DNA of 64,000 nt from Tridacna crocea (GCA_943736015.1 OX031072.1:9327501-9391500), one strand, 5' to 3'. Counted from the stretch's first letter, positions 11,206 through 24,398 are shown. The notes: generated by a model not told the origin, from the sequence alone. Numbers and translations are program-made.

Positions 11206-11452
11206 TATAAACTAACGTTAACTTCTTTAGTCTAAAAAAAACATTTTTTTTCAAACAGCCGACTGCACCTTAACGTAGAATAGTACATAGTCATGCAGAA
11301 AATTTACAAATGGCAAAACCTTTGTCAATCTAGGCGAACTGTGCAGGCCAACATAACTTGATACATTTTGCAGCTACACTGAACAATCTTTTCACATAAC
11401 ATAACTCAGTTACTATCTTTTTAACGACACACACACTTGGACACCAATAATT

Positions 11453-11702
11453 GGCTTGCAACACGGGAAAAGGGACATTCGGACATTTGCGTAAAGTGCT
11501 GTTTCGGATCAGCCTGTGCAATCCGCGCAGGCTGATCCGAGACGACACTTTCCGATCGTGTGTGATATTTTGTTTCATGCAAATCTACTGTAGGAAAATA
11601 ATCTAATATTGGCGTAAAGTGCCGTCTCGGATTAGTCTGCGTGGATCCGAGACGACACTTTACGCAACTGTCCGAATGCCCCTTTGCGTGTGTTGCAAGC
11701 CA
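11453..11702. mobile_element. D-family foldback element
   Basis: Ends GGCTTGCAACACG and GTGTTGCAAGCC. Inner arms GGACATTTGCGTAAAGTGC and its complement enclose two smaller palindromes with CAGCCTGTGCAATCCGCGCA. MITE-like, with no coding capacity. Confidence 0.75.
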
Positions 11703-11705
11703 TTA

Positions 11706-12939
11706 TTATGATATCGGTTGATACAGCGACACTCATGGTCGGGACGCCCATAACGCAGCTACAGTTGTTGGTGTCTTTATGGGAATCCCTGAGCATTTAC
11801 CAGCCGATGGTCTTTGACTGTGGTCCAAGACACGAATAAGGAAGGCAATTACCAAATAAATGCAGATTATCTCGAGACTAAGTCTAGATTTGAAACAAAT
11901 AGGTTTTTTTTTTCATTTACCATACCTGACTACGTCAAACATCAGGACCTACTCAATGGGACTATCTTTGACGACATGGTCACCATTCGTACACCTTTGG
12001 TGTAAGGACATTCGATCAAGATGCAAAACAAATATTGATACCCCGCCCTTGCAGTTTCAGACATTTTAGTTGTTCTTTTTCAAATTTCCACCTGTGCCTC
12101 TATGTAAAACATAATTATAAACATCCGGTAAGTGCCTGCTTTAAATAGTTCCAGGGGCACAACATGAGCATCTCAGAGGATCACTAAGCTCAATACGTCA
12201 ATACAAGAAGATCTTTTATGTTCTCGTTTACAAATCGATAGATCATAGTACTGTACTTCAGTATTTAACCTACAGAAAATAAGTCAAAGGTCTGTCTATG
12301 CCAATTATATGAAAAAAAAAAACTCTGAGGTATTAGTGACAGTGAGAAGTCATATCAAGTTCTTGGGAGAAGTGAGTCTGAATGACCGAGAGGTGTCTGA
12401 GGAAAATATCTTTGAACTAGATGATGGACAAAAGTCGTGCTGAGAGGAGGCGACGGGCTGTGGGCCATTATGAAAGCTAAACTCTAGCATAAAGTGCTCT
12501 TGCGAGCTGACTAAAAACATATCGTACAGAAACACGTATACCAAAGCCTGTGAAAGGTAACACTAGCTACGATGATGCCGAACAGAAGTAACATTTTCCG
12601 TGACTTTTTCAACAACCTCATAGTGCTATTCACGGAATAGTACTAAACAATGAATGACATGAAGCAATCAACATCTCTGGTGCCTAGCAATAACTTGAAA
12701 ACTATTTCAATTAAACTGGTATTACACTTGTATTACTGTCTATAATGATTATGTTGAAAAGTTGCATACTCTTACCGGACGATTATGTCATCTACGAGCT
12801 TTCAGTAGGAAGGTTTTTTGAACATGGCGGGTGAAAGCATCTGTATATCCTTTTTTTTCCATCGATTTTCTTTTCCATTGTTTCAAACGCATATTCCATC
12901 ATTTGAATGATATACATGTTTATCATCTGTTAAACCTTC
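11706..12939. other. Unique-looking intergenic stretch
   Basis: I see no repeat family, RNA gene or convincing exon here. Short ORFs in it lack splice sites and codon bias. Confidence 0.4.
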
Positions 12940-13157
12940 TTAAATTCATTACCAAACGACAATATTTCAAATTTGTCCAAATCGAAAGCATTTGCAGACG
13001 ACAAAACAAAAGTGACTGAAAATTTGAAATTTATTTTGTGAATGGTAGAAAACATTGGTAACAATGGTAACCAGCATTTTCTCCTTGTTCCACAATGTTT
13101 TCTAAAGCCTTCTTTCCTAGGATCATCAAATGTAGGGATTGTGTGGTAATGGGTTAA
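12940..13157 (+). mobile_element. Family A MITE, copy A12, hairpin reduced
   Basis: TTAA at both ends. The left hairpin arm has collapsed to CATTGGTAACAATGGTAACC, while the right arm is intact. Confidence 0.85.
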
Positions 13158-13831
13158 ACGAATGCGTTTATCGTTTTGTTGTCTGGATTCTGATTGCGAT
13201 TAAATACGTTAAAAGTGATGATTAAAGATACGTTCTTTGTATGAATTCTCTATAGCCTTGCGGTAATGTTGGTAGGTCTGTCATCCGTGTGCCAAACACC
13301 TTTCCTGACCTTATATACGAGGTTCTTAAAAAAAGGGTCTGTGACTGATTAGATTTCTCGGGTTTATCCAAAGAATTTCTCAAAACCCTTCACTTAAATG
13401 TCGAGTCGCTAACGATATCCGCTATTGGTACACATTGATTTTAAATGTTTAAGTCATTTCACGTTGAGATAGATGTGGCCTTATACAATGGCCTACGTCC
13501 AAGCAAAGGATGCTCAGAGGTCTATCTTGTACACGACAAGGCCTTCTCACGAAAGTTTGACATTACTTCTGAAATACTTTGAATGTTTGTAATGGGGATC
13601 AATTTGGCATCATCATACCGTTTTAAGAAGTCTGAGTCCAATGATGGGATGTTTTGCTGGCGCCTTGTGTAGTTCAATCAACAGAATAATGGCTTTTTTG
13701 TGGCACTTTTCAAAATTGTGCTGCAACTCGCACAGAAATGCAGTGTTCTAGCTTCACACAACCAACCAAACCAGCACTCTACTTCATGCTTTTTTTTGCG
13801 CTGGCACCCGCTGATTCTGACTGACTAAAAC

Positions 13832-13934
13832 AAGTGGTTTAGCCAATCAAGAGTTGTATTACTTTCACATTTAGAAAATTCTGGGGGCCAGAAATAAGAA
13901 CATTCTGAAGAATGGTTGGTGAGGACGGGCCCTG
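13832..13934. repeat. G-family half element
   Basis: AGTGGTTTAGCCAATCAAGA through GAATGGTTGGTGAGGACGGG: the right half only. The 13158-13831 stretch before it holds nothing I recognise. Confidence 0.55.
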
Positions 13935-14147
13935 CAGCATGTACGTCAAAAGTCAGCTATTCAGCTTAACCGAAGATGCTGACGAATCGAAGACACCAAA
14001 ACCACACATCACTGAAAAACCCACATGTAACGGTAAAAAACATGAAAACCCTATCATTCATTGCTGTCAGATAACCTTCGACGGCTGAAAGAGACCCAGT
14101 CATCGAAACACTACTGTAATCTGCGAAAATCTAATTTAAAAGAAATA

Positions 14148-15329
14148 CAAACAAGAGGGCCATTGGCCCTGGAGCGCTTACCTGAGATTTAGCTTTATAT
14201 CAAAGCTCTACGCCTTCAAGTTTAAGATAAGAAAATTCTTAAAGTTTCCCTTCTTTGTTCATGTGTTCTAACTTATGACCCCCGGGGCTAGGCCAGTTTT
14301 GACCCCAAGGAAATCATATGAACAAATGTGGTAGAGATCCACTAGGAGATGCTACATACCAAATATCAAAGCTCTATGCCTTTTAGTTTTTGAGAAGAAG
14401 AACATTAAAGTTTTCATTCTTTGTTCCTATGTTTGAACTTGTAACCCCCGGGGCGGGACCAGTTTTGACGCCAGGGGTATTACGTGAACAAACTTAGTAG
14501 AGGTCAACTAGGAGACGCTACTTACCAAATATCAAAGCTCTATGACTTCTAATTTCAGAGGGAAAGATTTCTTAAAATGTTCCTTCTTTTTTGCTATGCT
14601 TATACTTGTGTCCCGCGGAGCGGCGCCAGTTATGACCTCAGAGGCATTATTTGAACAAAGTTGGTAGAGGTCCACTAGGAAATGCCACATACCAAATATC
14701 AAAGCTCTACGCCATCTAGTTTTAGACGAGAAGATTTTTAAATTTTTCCTTCTTTGTTCCTATGCTCAAACTTGTGACCCCCGGGGCGGGGCCAGTTTTG
14801 ACCCAAGGGGCATCAGTTGAAGAAACTTGGTAGAGTTTCACTAGGAAATGCCACATACCAAATATCGAAGCTCAACGCCATCTAGTTTCAAAAAAGAAGA
14901 GTGTTAAAGCTTTCCTTCTTTGTTCCTATGCTCAAACTTGTGACCCTCCCGGGTGGGGCCAGCTTTGACCCCAGGGGCATCATTTGAATCAACTAAATAG
15001 AGGTCCACTAGGAGATGCCACATACCAAATATCAAAGCTCTACGCCTTCTAGTTTCAGAGAAGAAGATTTTCAAAGATCTTGTATTTTATTTCCTTTTTG
15101 TTGCCATGGCAACCACAGTTATGGGTGTAATTCAATTATTTGAATAAGTTTGGTAGAGCCTCAACGAAGAAGCATCTCTGCCAAGTTTCATCAAGATTAA
15201 ACCAGTAGTTAAGGAGAAGAAGATGTTTAAAGAAATTGTTGACGGACGATGGACGATGAACGACGGACGCCGGACATAGGGCAATCACAATAGCTCACCT
15301 TTAGCGCTTCCTGCTAAGGTGAGCTAAAA
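14148..15329 (+). mobile_element. J element with 166-bp internal tandem array
   Basis: Head ACAAGAGGGCCATTGGCCCT is a hairpin, then GCGCTTACCTGAG. Six starts of ATCAAAGCTCTACGCC-like sequence at 14201, 14367, 14533, 14700, 14866 and 15033 give a period of 166-167 bp. The tail has a GTTGCCATGGCAACC palindrome, repeated GACGGACG, and a terminal hairpin region ending AAGGTGAGCTAAAAA. No protein coding capacity. The architecture recalls oyster pearl-type elements and non-autonomous Helitron-like elements; the class is not certain. Confidence 0.75.
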
Positions 15330-15837
15330 ACCCACTCTCTTGCACTCTGGATCATTCACATTCACCTCTGTAGTGGGCTCAGAAAGTAGTCCGTCATTCC
15401 GTGATACTTTCGTCACATGACCAGAACTAAAAATGGCGACACAAACGCCGGTGAAAAAAAGACCAATATCGATTACTTTGTGTGGTGTTCAAACAGCATA
15501 CGGCCAAACAGACTAAGTGATAGGAAATGTGAAAAAGAGGGATCTTCTGAAAAGCTTAAATGTCTTTTAAAGGACGATAACTTGTTTTTTTAATCTTATA
15601 AACTGAGATCCATCGGTGTGTCAAAATTGTTGTCATCATTCATGGGCGCAGCCGTTTTTGTTAAAATTCTGATCAGTAAAGAAGCTTGAAAAAAATAGTT
15701 CCCTTGCATACAGGTAAATTCATCAGTTTGAATGCACCTATAATGTATCCAGAATCATATTTCCTTTGTCTACTTTATAATGTTACACATGAAACAGTTA
15801 AACAGTGACAAAACATGTTTTCCTCGGTTTGACTCTT

Positions 15838-16215
15838 GTCATTTAGCCCATTGCAGGGTTGTCTGCGCATGTCATATTCTTCGAAGATTCGACTTGCCTT
15901 ATATGACGCATCACTAGCCCCAAAACCGGGCTGACTGTAATATACCGCTCTATATAGTAGTAATGTAGAAAATAGCTTTGATCAATACGTTTGAGGAGAA
16001 ATGAGACCTGCTTTAGCTCCAGATTTCTCTAGGCTGCTGATCAAAGCTGAGTGAATTGCACGAGGTAGCGTTTTATTGAGTAAATGTTTTTTTTTTTTTA
16101 AATTCAAAGTAACGGTTGTTTTGTAGGAAAGTGGTTCGGTTCTGTACCCAGGAGGCCCAAATTAGATAGATGAGTATTTATAGAATGCCGTCTACCGGGA
16201 GATAATGCCCATTGC
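15838..16215 (+). repeat. R-family dispersed repeat
   Basis: GTCATATTCTTCGAAGATTC (15872), CTGATCAAAGCTGAGTGAAT (about 16037) and ACCGGGAGATAATGCC (16195) recur at 19.7, 23.4, 36.8, 44.5 and 53.5 kb. Confidence 0.5.
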
Positions 16216-16474
16216 AGAGATATGTGGTAAGAGTAACGAACGACAACTCTGGTCGGAGATTGCTAAAAACCGGAAGTCATTATCAAGTGACAGGTGTTCT
16301 AAAATTAGACCAAGATGAATTGGGTTTCAAATTTACATTATTTAAATGTTAATTTGAGATCAAGACTGATTATCCCATAATTAACTGACATTTTGAAGTT
16401 TTTCGACAGAAATTGTAAACATAGTAATAATTACGACTTAAATAAATCAAGGAGAAAATGAGTCATTCCTTTTG

Positions 16475-16670
16475 AAATAGGGACTTAATGCATCTGCAAC
16501 AAGTACCCACTCAGGTCAGACTCCGCAGTTCGCGCAGGCTGAGCTGGGTTGAACCTTTTCGTCAATCGGTCAATTTTGTGCGTGTCAAAGGAATGGTCTA
16601 CCTTATAATTCAGTGGGTTGTAAGACAGAAATATATTCCATGGATCCATATTATATGAGATGACTGGTTT
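16475..16670 (+). repeat. E-family element
   Basis: GCATCTGCAACAAGTACCCA, then CAGTTCGCGCAGGCTGA, then GTCAATCGGTCAATTTTGTG and a CATGGATCCATATTATATGA tail shared with the copy at 25036. Confidence 0.55.
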
Positions 16671-16792
16671 TGAATATTGCATCATGGAAATGCATGGAAC
16701 CCTTCAATGCCAGAGCGTGGCTCAGTTATTTCAGCACTATTTGTACAAGTTGTAATAAGATGTATCTATATTTGAAACTTTGTCACGTGTTC

Positions 16793-17021
16793 TTATCCCA
16801 TTACCACACACTCCCTACCTTTGACTACCCTGAGAAAGAAGCCTTTAGAAAACATTGTGGGAAAAGGAGAAAATGCTGGTAACCAGCATTTTCTCCTTTT
16901 CCCATAATGTTTTCTACCCTTCACAAAACAAATTTCAAATTATCAGTCACTTTTATTTAGTCGTCTGCAAATGCTTCCAATTTCGGCAAGCCTTAAATAT
17001 TGTCGTTTGGTAATGAGTGAA
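16793..17021 (-). mobile_element. Family A MITE, copy A13
   Basis: Near-perfect hairpin centred at about 16880. Both TTAA sites are mutated (TTAT and GTGA). Confidence 0.88.
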
Positions 17022-17152
17022 ATAACAGTTGTTCATTGACGTAATACTGTTACTATGTTTGGCGCTTAGTCAGTGTCGTGTTCGTTTCAATATTCCGGAA
17101 ATTGATTAGTTAAAAGAATAGGTTGGACAAAAACAACAGTAGTAAATTTACA

Positions 17153-17288
17153 CAGTAAAGCACTTACCGCAAATTGCCGACTTTGAACGACCCTGGGAAA
17201 GAAGCCTTTTCAAAACATTGTGGGAAAAAGAGAAAATGCTGATAACCAGTATTTTCTACTTATCCAACAATGTTGTCTACCTATAAAA
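17153..17288 (-). mobile_element. Family A MITE, copy A14, truncated by a J head
   Basis: The left end and hairpin are present. At about 17287 the sequence passes directly into AAACAAGAGGACCATGATGG. Confidence 0.7.
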
Positions 17289-17392
17289 GAAACAAGAGGA
17301 CCATGATGGTCTTATATGGCTTACCTGAGTACTAAGCAAAAAGGTCTACGATGAAGATAAATACCAAATATTGAGGTACAAGGCCAAATGAT
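17286..17392 (+). mobile_element. J-type head fragment
   Basis: AACAAGAGGACCATGATGGTC (hairpin), GGCTTACCTGAG, then TACCAAATATTGAGG. It is interrupted at the K head. Confidence 0.55.
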
Positions 17393-18071
17393 AACAAGAG
17401 AAAAAGAAGACGCAAGAGCGTCAAAGGTCGCCCGAAAATGATTTTTTTCCCTTTCCATTATTAAACAAATATGCAGTCAAGAGAATATATCCGACTTCAA
17501 TTTTTTCAGTTATTTTTCATTTGAGAAAAAAATAGATATTGTTTTCCAATAAATTGACATGACAATAGTGACCTGCAATGTCATATAACCAACTGTCAAG
17601 ATAAAGTATGGGTTTTCGGGCTGGAAAACGTTCAAATGCCCGATTTACATTTTATGCTACTTTTATGTCTATTTTCAATTTTGCCATCTGAGAATAACTG
17701 CATAATGAAAAAAAAAAAAAAAAATGCTACAAATATATTTTTCAGCCATGATTACAAAAATATTGTATTTCGTTTATAACTGGAGATATAATTGGTCAAT
17801 GACTACAAATAAAATTAACACATTTGAAACAATACGTGGATACCAAATACTTTACTTTACAACTTATATTATAGTAACATTATATTTCCAATGCGAATTT
17901 TGTTTTTCCATTGCGCCTATCCCGCGCAATGGAAATTTGAAATGAAGTTTTATTATCTGGGTACTCAATAGGTATTGGGAAAAAAGTTTCAGTTTATTTA
18001 ACTTACAACTTATAACTTAACACTTCATCTTTATTTTGCACACCAAATGACAAAATTTTTAGAACAATCCG

Positions 18072-18265
18072 AAATATCTGAGAACGGTGTAGATGAAGAT
18101 CAGACTTACCAAAATTACAATCTGATCCTATATTCACGCAATGTAATGCACCGGTATATAAGATCATACATGTAACCAAAGCCGATCAGTGAAATATCTG
18201 AAGAGGGTGTAGATCAAATTCAGACTTACCAAAACTGGAGTCTGATCCTACATTCACGCAGTCTA
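18072..18265 (+). repeat. H-like tandem pair inside K
   Basis: GAAATATCTGA..GGTGTAGATGAAGATCAGAC and its second copy about 119 bp later, each followed by GGAGTCTGATCCTA-like sequence. Confidence 0.5.
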
Positions 18266-18611
18266 ATGCATGTTAGCTGATATATAAATCAAGTTATTAT
18301 CCATTTTAAAATTCGATCTGAACTTTAAGACCTGTGTTGGGTGCATTATATTGTACTAGTTCGAACTTGGTAATTTTTCCATTTCCCCTTCTGAGATTAC
18401 CTGCTTAAGGAAGGAAATATTGCTACAAATATATTTTTTTACCAGTAAAAACTTTATTTTTCAATATTCCTGTAGATATACCCTAGGAAAGATATATGAG
18501 TACAAATACACACGTTTGAAATCATACATATTTACTTTATATAGTAACAAATGTATAATGTCTATTGCATATACTTTCTTTCCCATTGCGCCAGTCCCGC
18601 ACAAAGGAAAT

Positions 18612-18839
18612 TTAACCCTTTCCCAAACAATCCCTGGTTTTTACGGATCTAGAATAGTAGCCTTTTGAAAACATTGTGGGAAAAGAAGAAAATGCTGGTA
18701 TCCAGCATTCTCTGCTTTTCCCACAATGTTTTCTACCCTATCATAGACAGAAATCATCTTTTCAGCAATAGTTTAAATTTCGTCTTCTAATGCTTTCAAT
18801 TTGGTCTAGTCCAAAAGTTTGTCGTTTGGAAAGGGTTAA
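18612..18839 (-). mobile_element. Family A MITE, copy A15
   Basis: Complete, TTAA at both ends, CCCTTTCCCAAAC variant end. Nested in the K element. Confidence 0.92.
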
Positions 18840-19699
18840 AAGGTTTTAACATTTGTACTTATAAGCATAAAGAAATTCTAATCATTTTCTTCAATTAAAG
18901 GTGGCCCTTCAGGTCTTGGGACGAAAATTGTACAAAAATGCAAAAAAATCATCCTTACACTCCCAAAGCCTTTTAATTTTCATTCATAAAACCCCAGTAG
19001 TCGAACACCGTCCAACAACACGAGAAATTAGAGATTTACTACAGCCCAGGTCGACACCGAGGGGAGACACGTTCTATTTTTAGATTATCAATTCGCTCAT
19101 TTACAAACAGGTATACACAGACGAAGTTTCAAACATAGCGTTTGAAGAAGACTTTATGGAAAATAATTATTACGTGTTTGTTATGTAATGGAATTAAAGC
19201 GTTATGAGTCACGTGCCAGTCACTAGGCATTCCCGAAATGCTTTATTGATTTTTGGCGCGAAATCTAAAAACATCTTAAGTGGCTACGTAGCCTTTTAAG
19301 GGAATACCATCAAAAAAAATTTTTTTTGTAATTTCATGAATCTTAATTATTGATGATTTGTATTATTTTTTCATATGAATTTCAGTGATATATATATTTT
19401 TTAATTTGGTGAGATGAAAAAATTCTAAATACCCACCTTTAACTACCCATAAGAAAATACATTAAAGACCTGTAACACTTTAGGTACAATATACTGTTGG
19501 TAAATTTTTCATTTCGCCATCTAGGAATACGTGCATAAACTTAAATATCACTACAAGTACATTTTTTTCAGCGGTACAAAAACGTAAGTTTTGGTTTTTA
19601 CTTGTAAATTACCTTTAATGGGTAGAAAAAATCAAATCATTATTGTTATTATATTTAATAAACAGGCATGATATATTTCCATGCGTATTTTCTTTTCCA

Positions 19700-19930
19700 T
19701 TCCGTCCATTGCTCTAAAATATTTCCATTCCGCTCTTTAGGCCTACCGGTAAAGAGTCATTATCTCCCGCTAGATGGTATTCTATAAATACTCAATCATC
19801 GACAGACAAAGGTAAAGAGTAGGAGCAGTTCTGCATTTCCATTGGTTCCTAAGATCATGTGACTGGACGAGTTCATTTGCGTTAAAAATAGATGCATTCT
19901 GCACAAGAACATTAATTGTTTTACAAAATG
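19700..19930 (-). repeat. R-family fragment inside or beside K
   Basis: CATTATCTCCCGCTAGATGG then TCTATAAATACTCAATC is the reverse of the 16150-16210 sequence. Confidence 0.45.
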
Positions 19931-20173
19931 TTGCGCAGCAGACCGTTAATAATTCTTTCACGATTCTTTATCGGTTTAAAAACAGGTAAACAACCTCAAA
20001 AAAGGTGAAGAAAACCCCACACAACAATTTCACAAACATTCACACCTATTTTACCAAATTAAATCTGGCGAATATGGTGAAATATTTCAACCGGAAGTAC
20101 CTACACTCTCCATGAGCATCTCTTCTGAACTATATTAAATATAAGGTCGCCGGCTTCTGCCGGGCGACCAATG

Positions 20174-22062
20174 AAACAAGAGAGGCAAACTGTCGCAAGA
20201 TATGCCCATCCCACCGCCAATTGTCGAGGAGGTATAATAATTCAAAAGGTCAGGTAACGCAACAAACATGTTTATCAAGTTTCTAATCAATTTGACTTAA
20301 TACTTCAAAGTTCCATTCCGGACAAGCAAAAATACAGTAAAAATGAAGATCAAAGGGGAATAACGCAAAAACCGCCCTAGGTAGAGTTATTGTTCTTGCG
20401 CACAGTACTGGGTAATATTGCAACAAACATGCATACCAAGTTTGAAGCCCTTCTGACTCGAGATGACAAAGTTATATTCCGGACAAGCAGCTGCACTAAA
20501 CACTGTAAAACTGACAATCAAAGGGAAATAATTCGTAGACAGCATGAGGCAGACTTACAGTTCTTGTGCACTGCACTTCCAAATATTCCAAATAAACAAA
20601 TAAGTATACCAAATTTCAAGTCATTCCTACTTCAGATGACAAAGTTTTGCTCCAGACAAGGAAGAAAGGCTACAAAAATGAAGGTCAAAGGGGGAATAAC
20701 TCAAAATTTAAGACAGGAAGAGTTATGGTTCTTGTGCACTGCACTCCGTAATTTTGAAATCACGCATACAAAATCTGAAGATGCTCAGGCTAGAGATGAC
20801 AGTTATATTCCAAAGCAGAAAATGCTGTAAGAATGATGGTCAAAGTGAACTAGCTCATAGACAGTACGAGGTAGAGTTATGGTTCTTTCACACTGCATTC
20901 TGTATTATTGCAAACACAAATTGCCAAGTTTTAAGTCAAACGGACTGGAGATGACAAAGTTATGCTCTAGACAAGGAACTTTTCTATAGAACTTTCTCAT
21001 TTAAGGGCAAATGATTCCTGTCGTTCTGATCTAATTAGACCCATAAACGAACTCATCCGATATCTTATGGTCATATATATTTTGACCAAGTTTGGTGCTG
21101 ATTGGTTGATATTTATGGATGCTAGAGTGTAAACAATGTCAAATATAGTAATTCTTATAATTCAAGGGCAAATAACTCCAGTCGTTGTAGTTGGATTATA
21201 CCCATTATCAAACTCGTCCGAGACCTTATAGTCATATATATTTTGACCAAGTTTGGTGCTGACTGGTTGATACTTCTAGATGATAGAGTGTAAACAAAGT
21301 CAAATATAGCAGGTTTTCTCATTCAAGGACAAAATCTCTATGTGAAATCCGATACCAATAGGGCTAATTTTCACTCCAGGGCCATAATTTTAAGTATTTT
21401 GGTAGAGGGCTACTAGATGATGCTAAATGCCAAATATGAAAGCTCTAGCCCTTACGGTTTGGGACATGAATATTTTCAAAGATTTCTTTCTTTATCTCTA
21501 TGTATGTGAAATCCGAGAACCCACAGCATAGGGCCATATTCCACGCTAGAGCCATAATTTAAGTATTTTGGTAGAGGGCCACTAGATGATGCTACATGTC
21601 AAATGCGAAAGTTCTACCCCTACCGGTTTGGGACAAGAAGATTTTTTACAAATTTCCTTCTTTATCTCTATGTGAAATCCGAGAACCCATAACATAGGGC
21701 CATTTTCAACACTAGGGCCATAACTTGAAGTATTTTGGTAGAGGGCCACTAGATGAAGCTACATGCCATATATAAAAAGCTCTAGCCCTTACAGTTTGGG
21801 ACAAGAAGATTTTTAAAGTTTTTTCTTTCGGTTGCCATGGCAACCATAGTTCTTCATGGAAAACAAATCTTTGAAGTATTCTGAAAGTGCATCACTTAAG
21901 GATCATTTCTGTGAAGTTTATTGAAATCTGATCGGTGGATTCAGAGGAGAAGATTTTTTTAGTCATTGTTTACGGACGGACAGACAGACGAACAGACGGA
22001 CGACGGACATTGGCCGATCACAAAAGCTCACCCCGAGCACTATGTGCTCCGGTGAGCTAAAA
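20174..22062 (+). mobile_element. J-type composite element with three internal tandem arrays
   Basis: Head AAACAAGAGAGGCAAACTGT. Array 1 (about 20240-20960) repeats ACGAGGTAGAGTTATGGTTC and GGGGAATAACTC. Array 2 (about 21000-21320) has two units of GACCAAGTTTGGTGCTGA. Array 3 (about 21330-21830) has three units with TTTGGTAGAGGGCCACTAGA. The tail has GTTGCCATGGCAACC, GGACGGACAGACAGAC, hairpin GAGCACTATGTGCTC and GGTGAGCTAAAAA. The 146-codon frame at 20390-20830 is repeat sequence, not a gene. Confidence 0.65.
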
Positions 22063-22078
22063 ATGCATCATTTAAACC

Positions 22079-22425
22079 CCATTGAAATTGTCGTTTAGAA
22101 ATGCTTTCATTTTGGACGAGCGTCTAAAATTTTGTGGACCAATAAAGGCTTGATTTAAGCTAATAGCAATCCTATGTCGTCAGCCAGCCAAATGCAGTCA
22201 CCCATAACCACACAACAGAATTGCAGACTGTGCCCAAAAATGGACAGTATTTGCAGAGGACAAATTAAGTGTTGCGTTAGTAATATAAAGTGTCTGTGAT
22301 AGAGCTGAAGACACCGTGGAAGGAAAAACTGCTGGTACCAGCAGTATCTTCTTTTCTAAAATGATTACAATAGCCTGTTTTCTCGAGGTTGTTTAAAAAA
22401 GGAAGTATTTATTAAAAAATTTAAT
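22079..22425. mobile_element. Decayed family A pieces
   Basis: 22085-22142 is an A right end in minus sense (GTCGTTTAGAAATGCTTTCA). 22195-22425 is a heavily mutated plus copy with a shortened GCTGGTACCAGC hairpin. Confidence 0.45.
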
Positions 22426-22524
22426 GGGTGTGGTCGGTCCTTAAATAGGTAGAAAACAAGATCTGTTTGTAAGCGCCATCTCATGATTTGTTGGAAACTG
22501 TAGATTCAAGATCACATAGCAAAT

Positions 22525-22602
22525 TGTCGGCTTACTTCGAAAACCTCTTAACTACAGCTTAATACAAACTGTAGTTAGGAGGTTTTTGAAGTAAACCGAC
22601 GA
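22525..22602. repeat. F-family 80-bp palindrome
   Basis: GTCGGCTTACTTCGAAAACC pairs with GGTTTTTGAAGTAAACCGAC around CTACAGCTTAATACAAACTG. Confidence 0.8.
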
Positions 22603-22676
22603 TATTCATAACAGCTTTTTTATTTTTATCCACAATTCACAAAGCTACAAACACTTGTCTATAACACCGAAATGGA

Positions 22677-22903
22677 TTAACCCTTTACCAAACAATCCCT
22701 GTTTTTTACGACCTAGAGGAAGAAACCCTCTGAAAACATAGTTGGAAAAGAAGAAAATGCTGGTTACCAGCATTTTCTCCTTTTCCCACTATGTTTCTAC
22801 CCTGCTGGAAACAAACTTCAATTTTTTAGTTAGGTTGATTTTGTCGTCTGCAAGTGCTTTCAATTTGGAATGGTCTACAACTTTGTCGTTTGGTAAAGAG
22901 TAA
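22677..22903 (-). mobile_element. Family A MITE, copy A16
   Basis: TTAA at 22677; the right end GGTAAAGAGTAAA is slightly decayed. The hairpin is intact apart from AGTT/ACTA changes. Confidence 0.88.
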
Positions 22904-22993
22904 AAAAAGAAAGTATTCGTCGTACATGTATGCCTACTGATGTTAGCAGAAGAACTTGTTTGCTTCAATAAAGAAGATTGCATGCAATAGTAG

Positions 22994-23213
22994 TTAAAGT
23001 CTTCACCAATATTGGACTTGCCGAAGTCCAAAACGTTTGCAGATGACAAAGTATAGTGTAAATCAAATACTGGTATTGGTCTATGAAAGAATAGAAATCA
23101 TTTGAGAAAAGGAAAATATGCTGGCTACTAACGTTTTCTCCTTTTCCCAAATTGCTTTCAAAGCCTTCTTTATCAGGGTTGTTAAAATGAGGAATTGCGC
23201 GATAAAGGGTTAA
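22994..23213 (+). mobile_element. Family A MITE, copy A17, diverged
   Basis: TTAA at 22994 and 23210, the right end GATAAAGGG is kept. The hairpin is degraded to TATGCTGGCTACTAACG. Confidence 0.7.
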
Positions 23214-23249
23214 ATCTATCAGAGTAGAAATACAATCAAACTACGCGTA

Positions 23250-24376
23250 TGGTACTGGTGAACGAAACCACAGGACTGCGGGGGCAGGTGTACTGTTGCT
23301 ATAGAGCGACACATTGTACCCAAACACTAATTAATACTAAGCATAACCGATACATTCAATACGCCACACTGAGTAAGCACCGTTGTCTACACATGTCATA
23401 TTCTTCGAAGATTCGACCTGTCTGCTCATTCGGTGCGGATGATGGGAGCTATCAAATCCCTCTGCTATATCTGGTAGCTTGATATGCACCTACACGGTGC
23501 ATTTCATTGCCGGAAATACGCCGGTTTACCGTTCTGCAAATTGTAAGGCTCCTCTTAAAAAAGAAATCTCGAGTCTCAATTTTCTATCGAAATCTTCTAA
23601 CTGTATTTCAGTTGACAAACACCGCACATTCATTTTTAAGGTTGTTTATCTAATCCGATCGAAGTTTTCACCGACAGATAGATAGATGTGAATAATGTCA
23701 TCGAGATTGTTTATGTCGTTGCTAAACGACTTACAGTGGCGCCGCCATGACTAAGATCACGTGAATGGAAACAACCGTTATACAGACAGGTACGGAATCG
23801 ACCGAGTAGTGACGAGTGCTTTCTGCTATGACGCATCACACCATCCTCTACAATATATTAATACGCCGCTAATAAAGCACCAATGAAGAAAATGGCTATA
23901 AACAATGCATCAGTGGAAAATTGTTGCCTGTTTTTCGCTCCAAATATTTTGAAAATTTGATTATTTCAAAAGGGAAAAACAGTTTTTTGCAAATATTCTT
24001 GTTTTACTGCACATCTTTGAATACAGTTTCTAAATATAAATTAAAGGGTAAGCAAAATGCGTGCAGCTTTTTTTTCCACAGACATATCAACAAGAAATAT
24101 CTGGGCTTACACCTAAGCAAATACCCTATGGGGGCTGGTTTTATGAATAGCCGGAGCATAGGTTCCATGCAATGTACCAGGTACCGTTTAAATGGGCAAA
24201 GGTTCTTTTTATTTTGAAATTCAGAGTAACGGTTGTCGTTTGAGCCAATAAATTGCCATAAACAAAAAACAACAACATTTTTCTATAGTAGACCGTATCT
24301 GCTGCGTACTATCTGAATTTCATTCTGAAATCTTTTCGCTACTTAGTAACATTATTCCAATCGAACACAACAGAGG
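23250..24376. other. Region upstream of the DUF4430-like gene with R-family pieces
   Basis: GTCATATTCTTCGAAGATTC at about 23395 and TTCAGAGTAACGGTTGTCGT at about 24220 are R-family phrases. A run of Spi/ETS-like motifs could be fortuitous. Nothing coding is supported. Confidence 0.4.
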
Positions 24377-24398
24377 ATGAATCTGAGTTTTTCTAGAG

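Larger units (their letters stand above)
17390..20171 (+). mobile_element. K element, about 2.8 kb, same architecture as J
   Basis: Head AACAAGAG, a GACGCAAGAGCGTC hairpin, then GGTCGCCCG. The right end is the palindrome GGTCGCCGGCTTCTGCCGGG then CGACC (20147-20171). Inside are large direct repeats that start TGCTACAAATATATTTTT at 17723 and 18420, each ending near a CCATTGCGCC..CCCGC palindrome. A third, diverged unit starts at about 19549. Copy A15 is nested inside, so K is the older insertion. No convincing ORF. Confidence 0.5.

Noticed and set aside
20390-20830. 146-codon open frame
   Set aside because: It lies wholly inside a tandem array of a J element and its peptide repeats with the array period.
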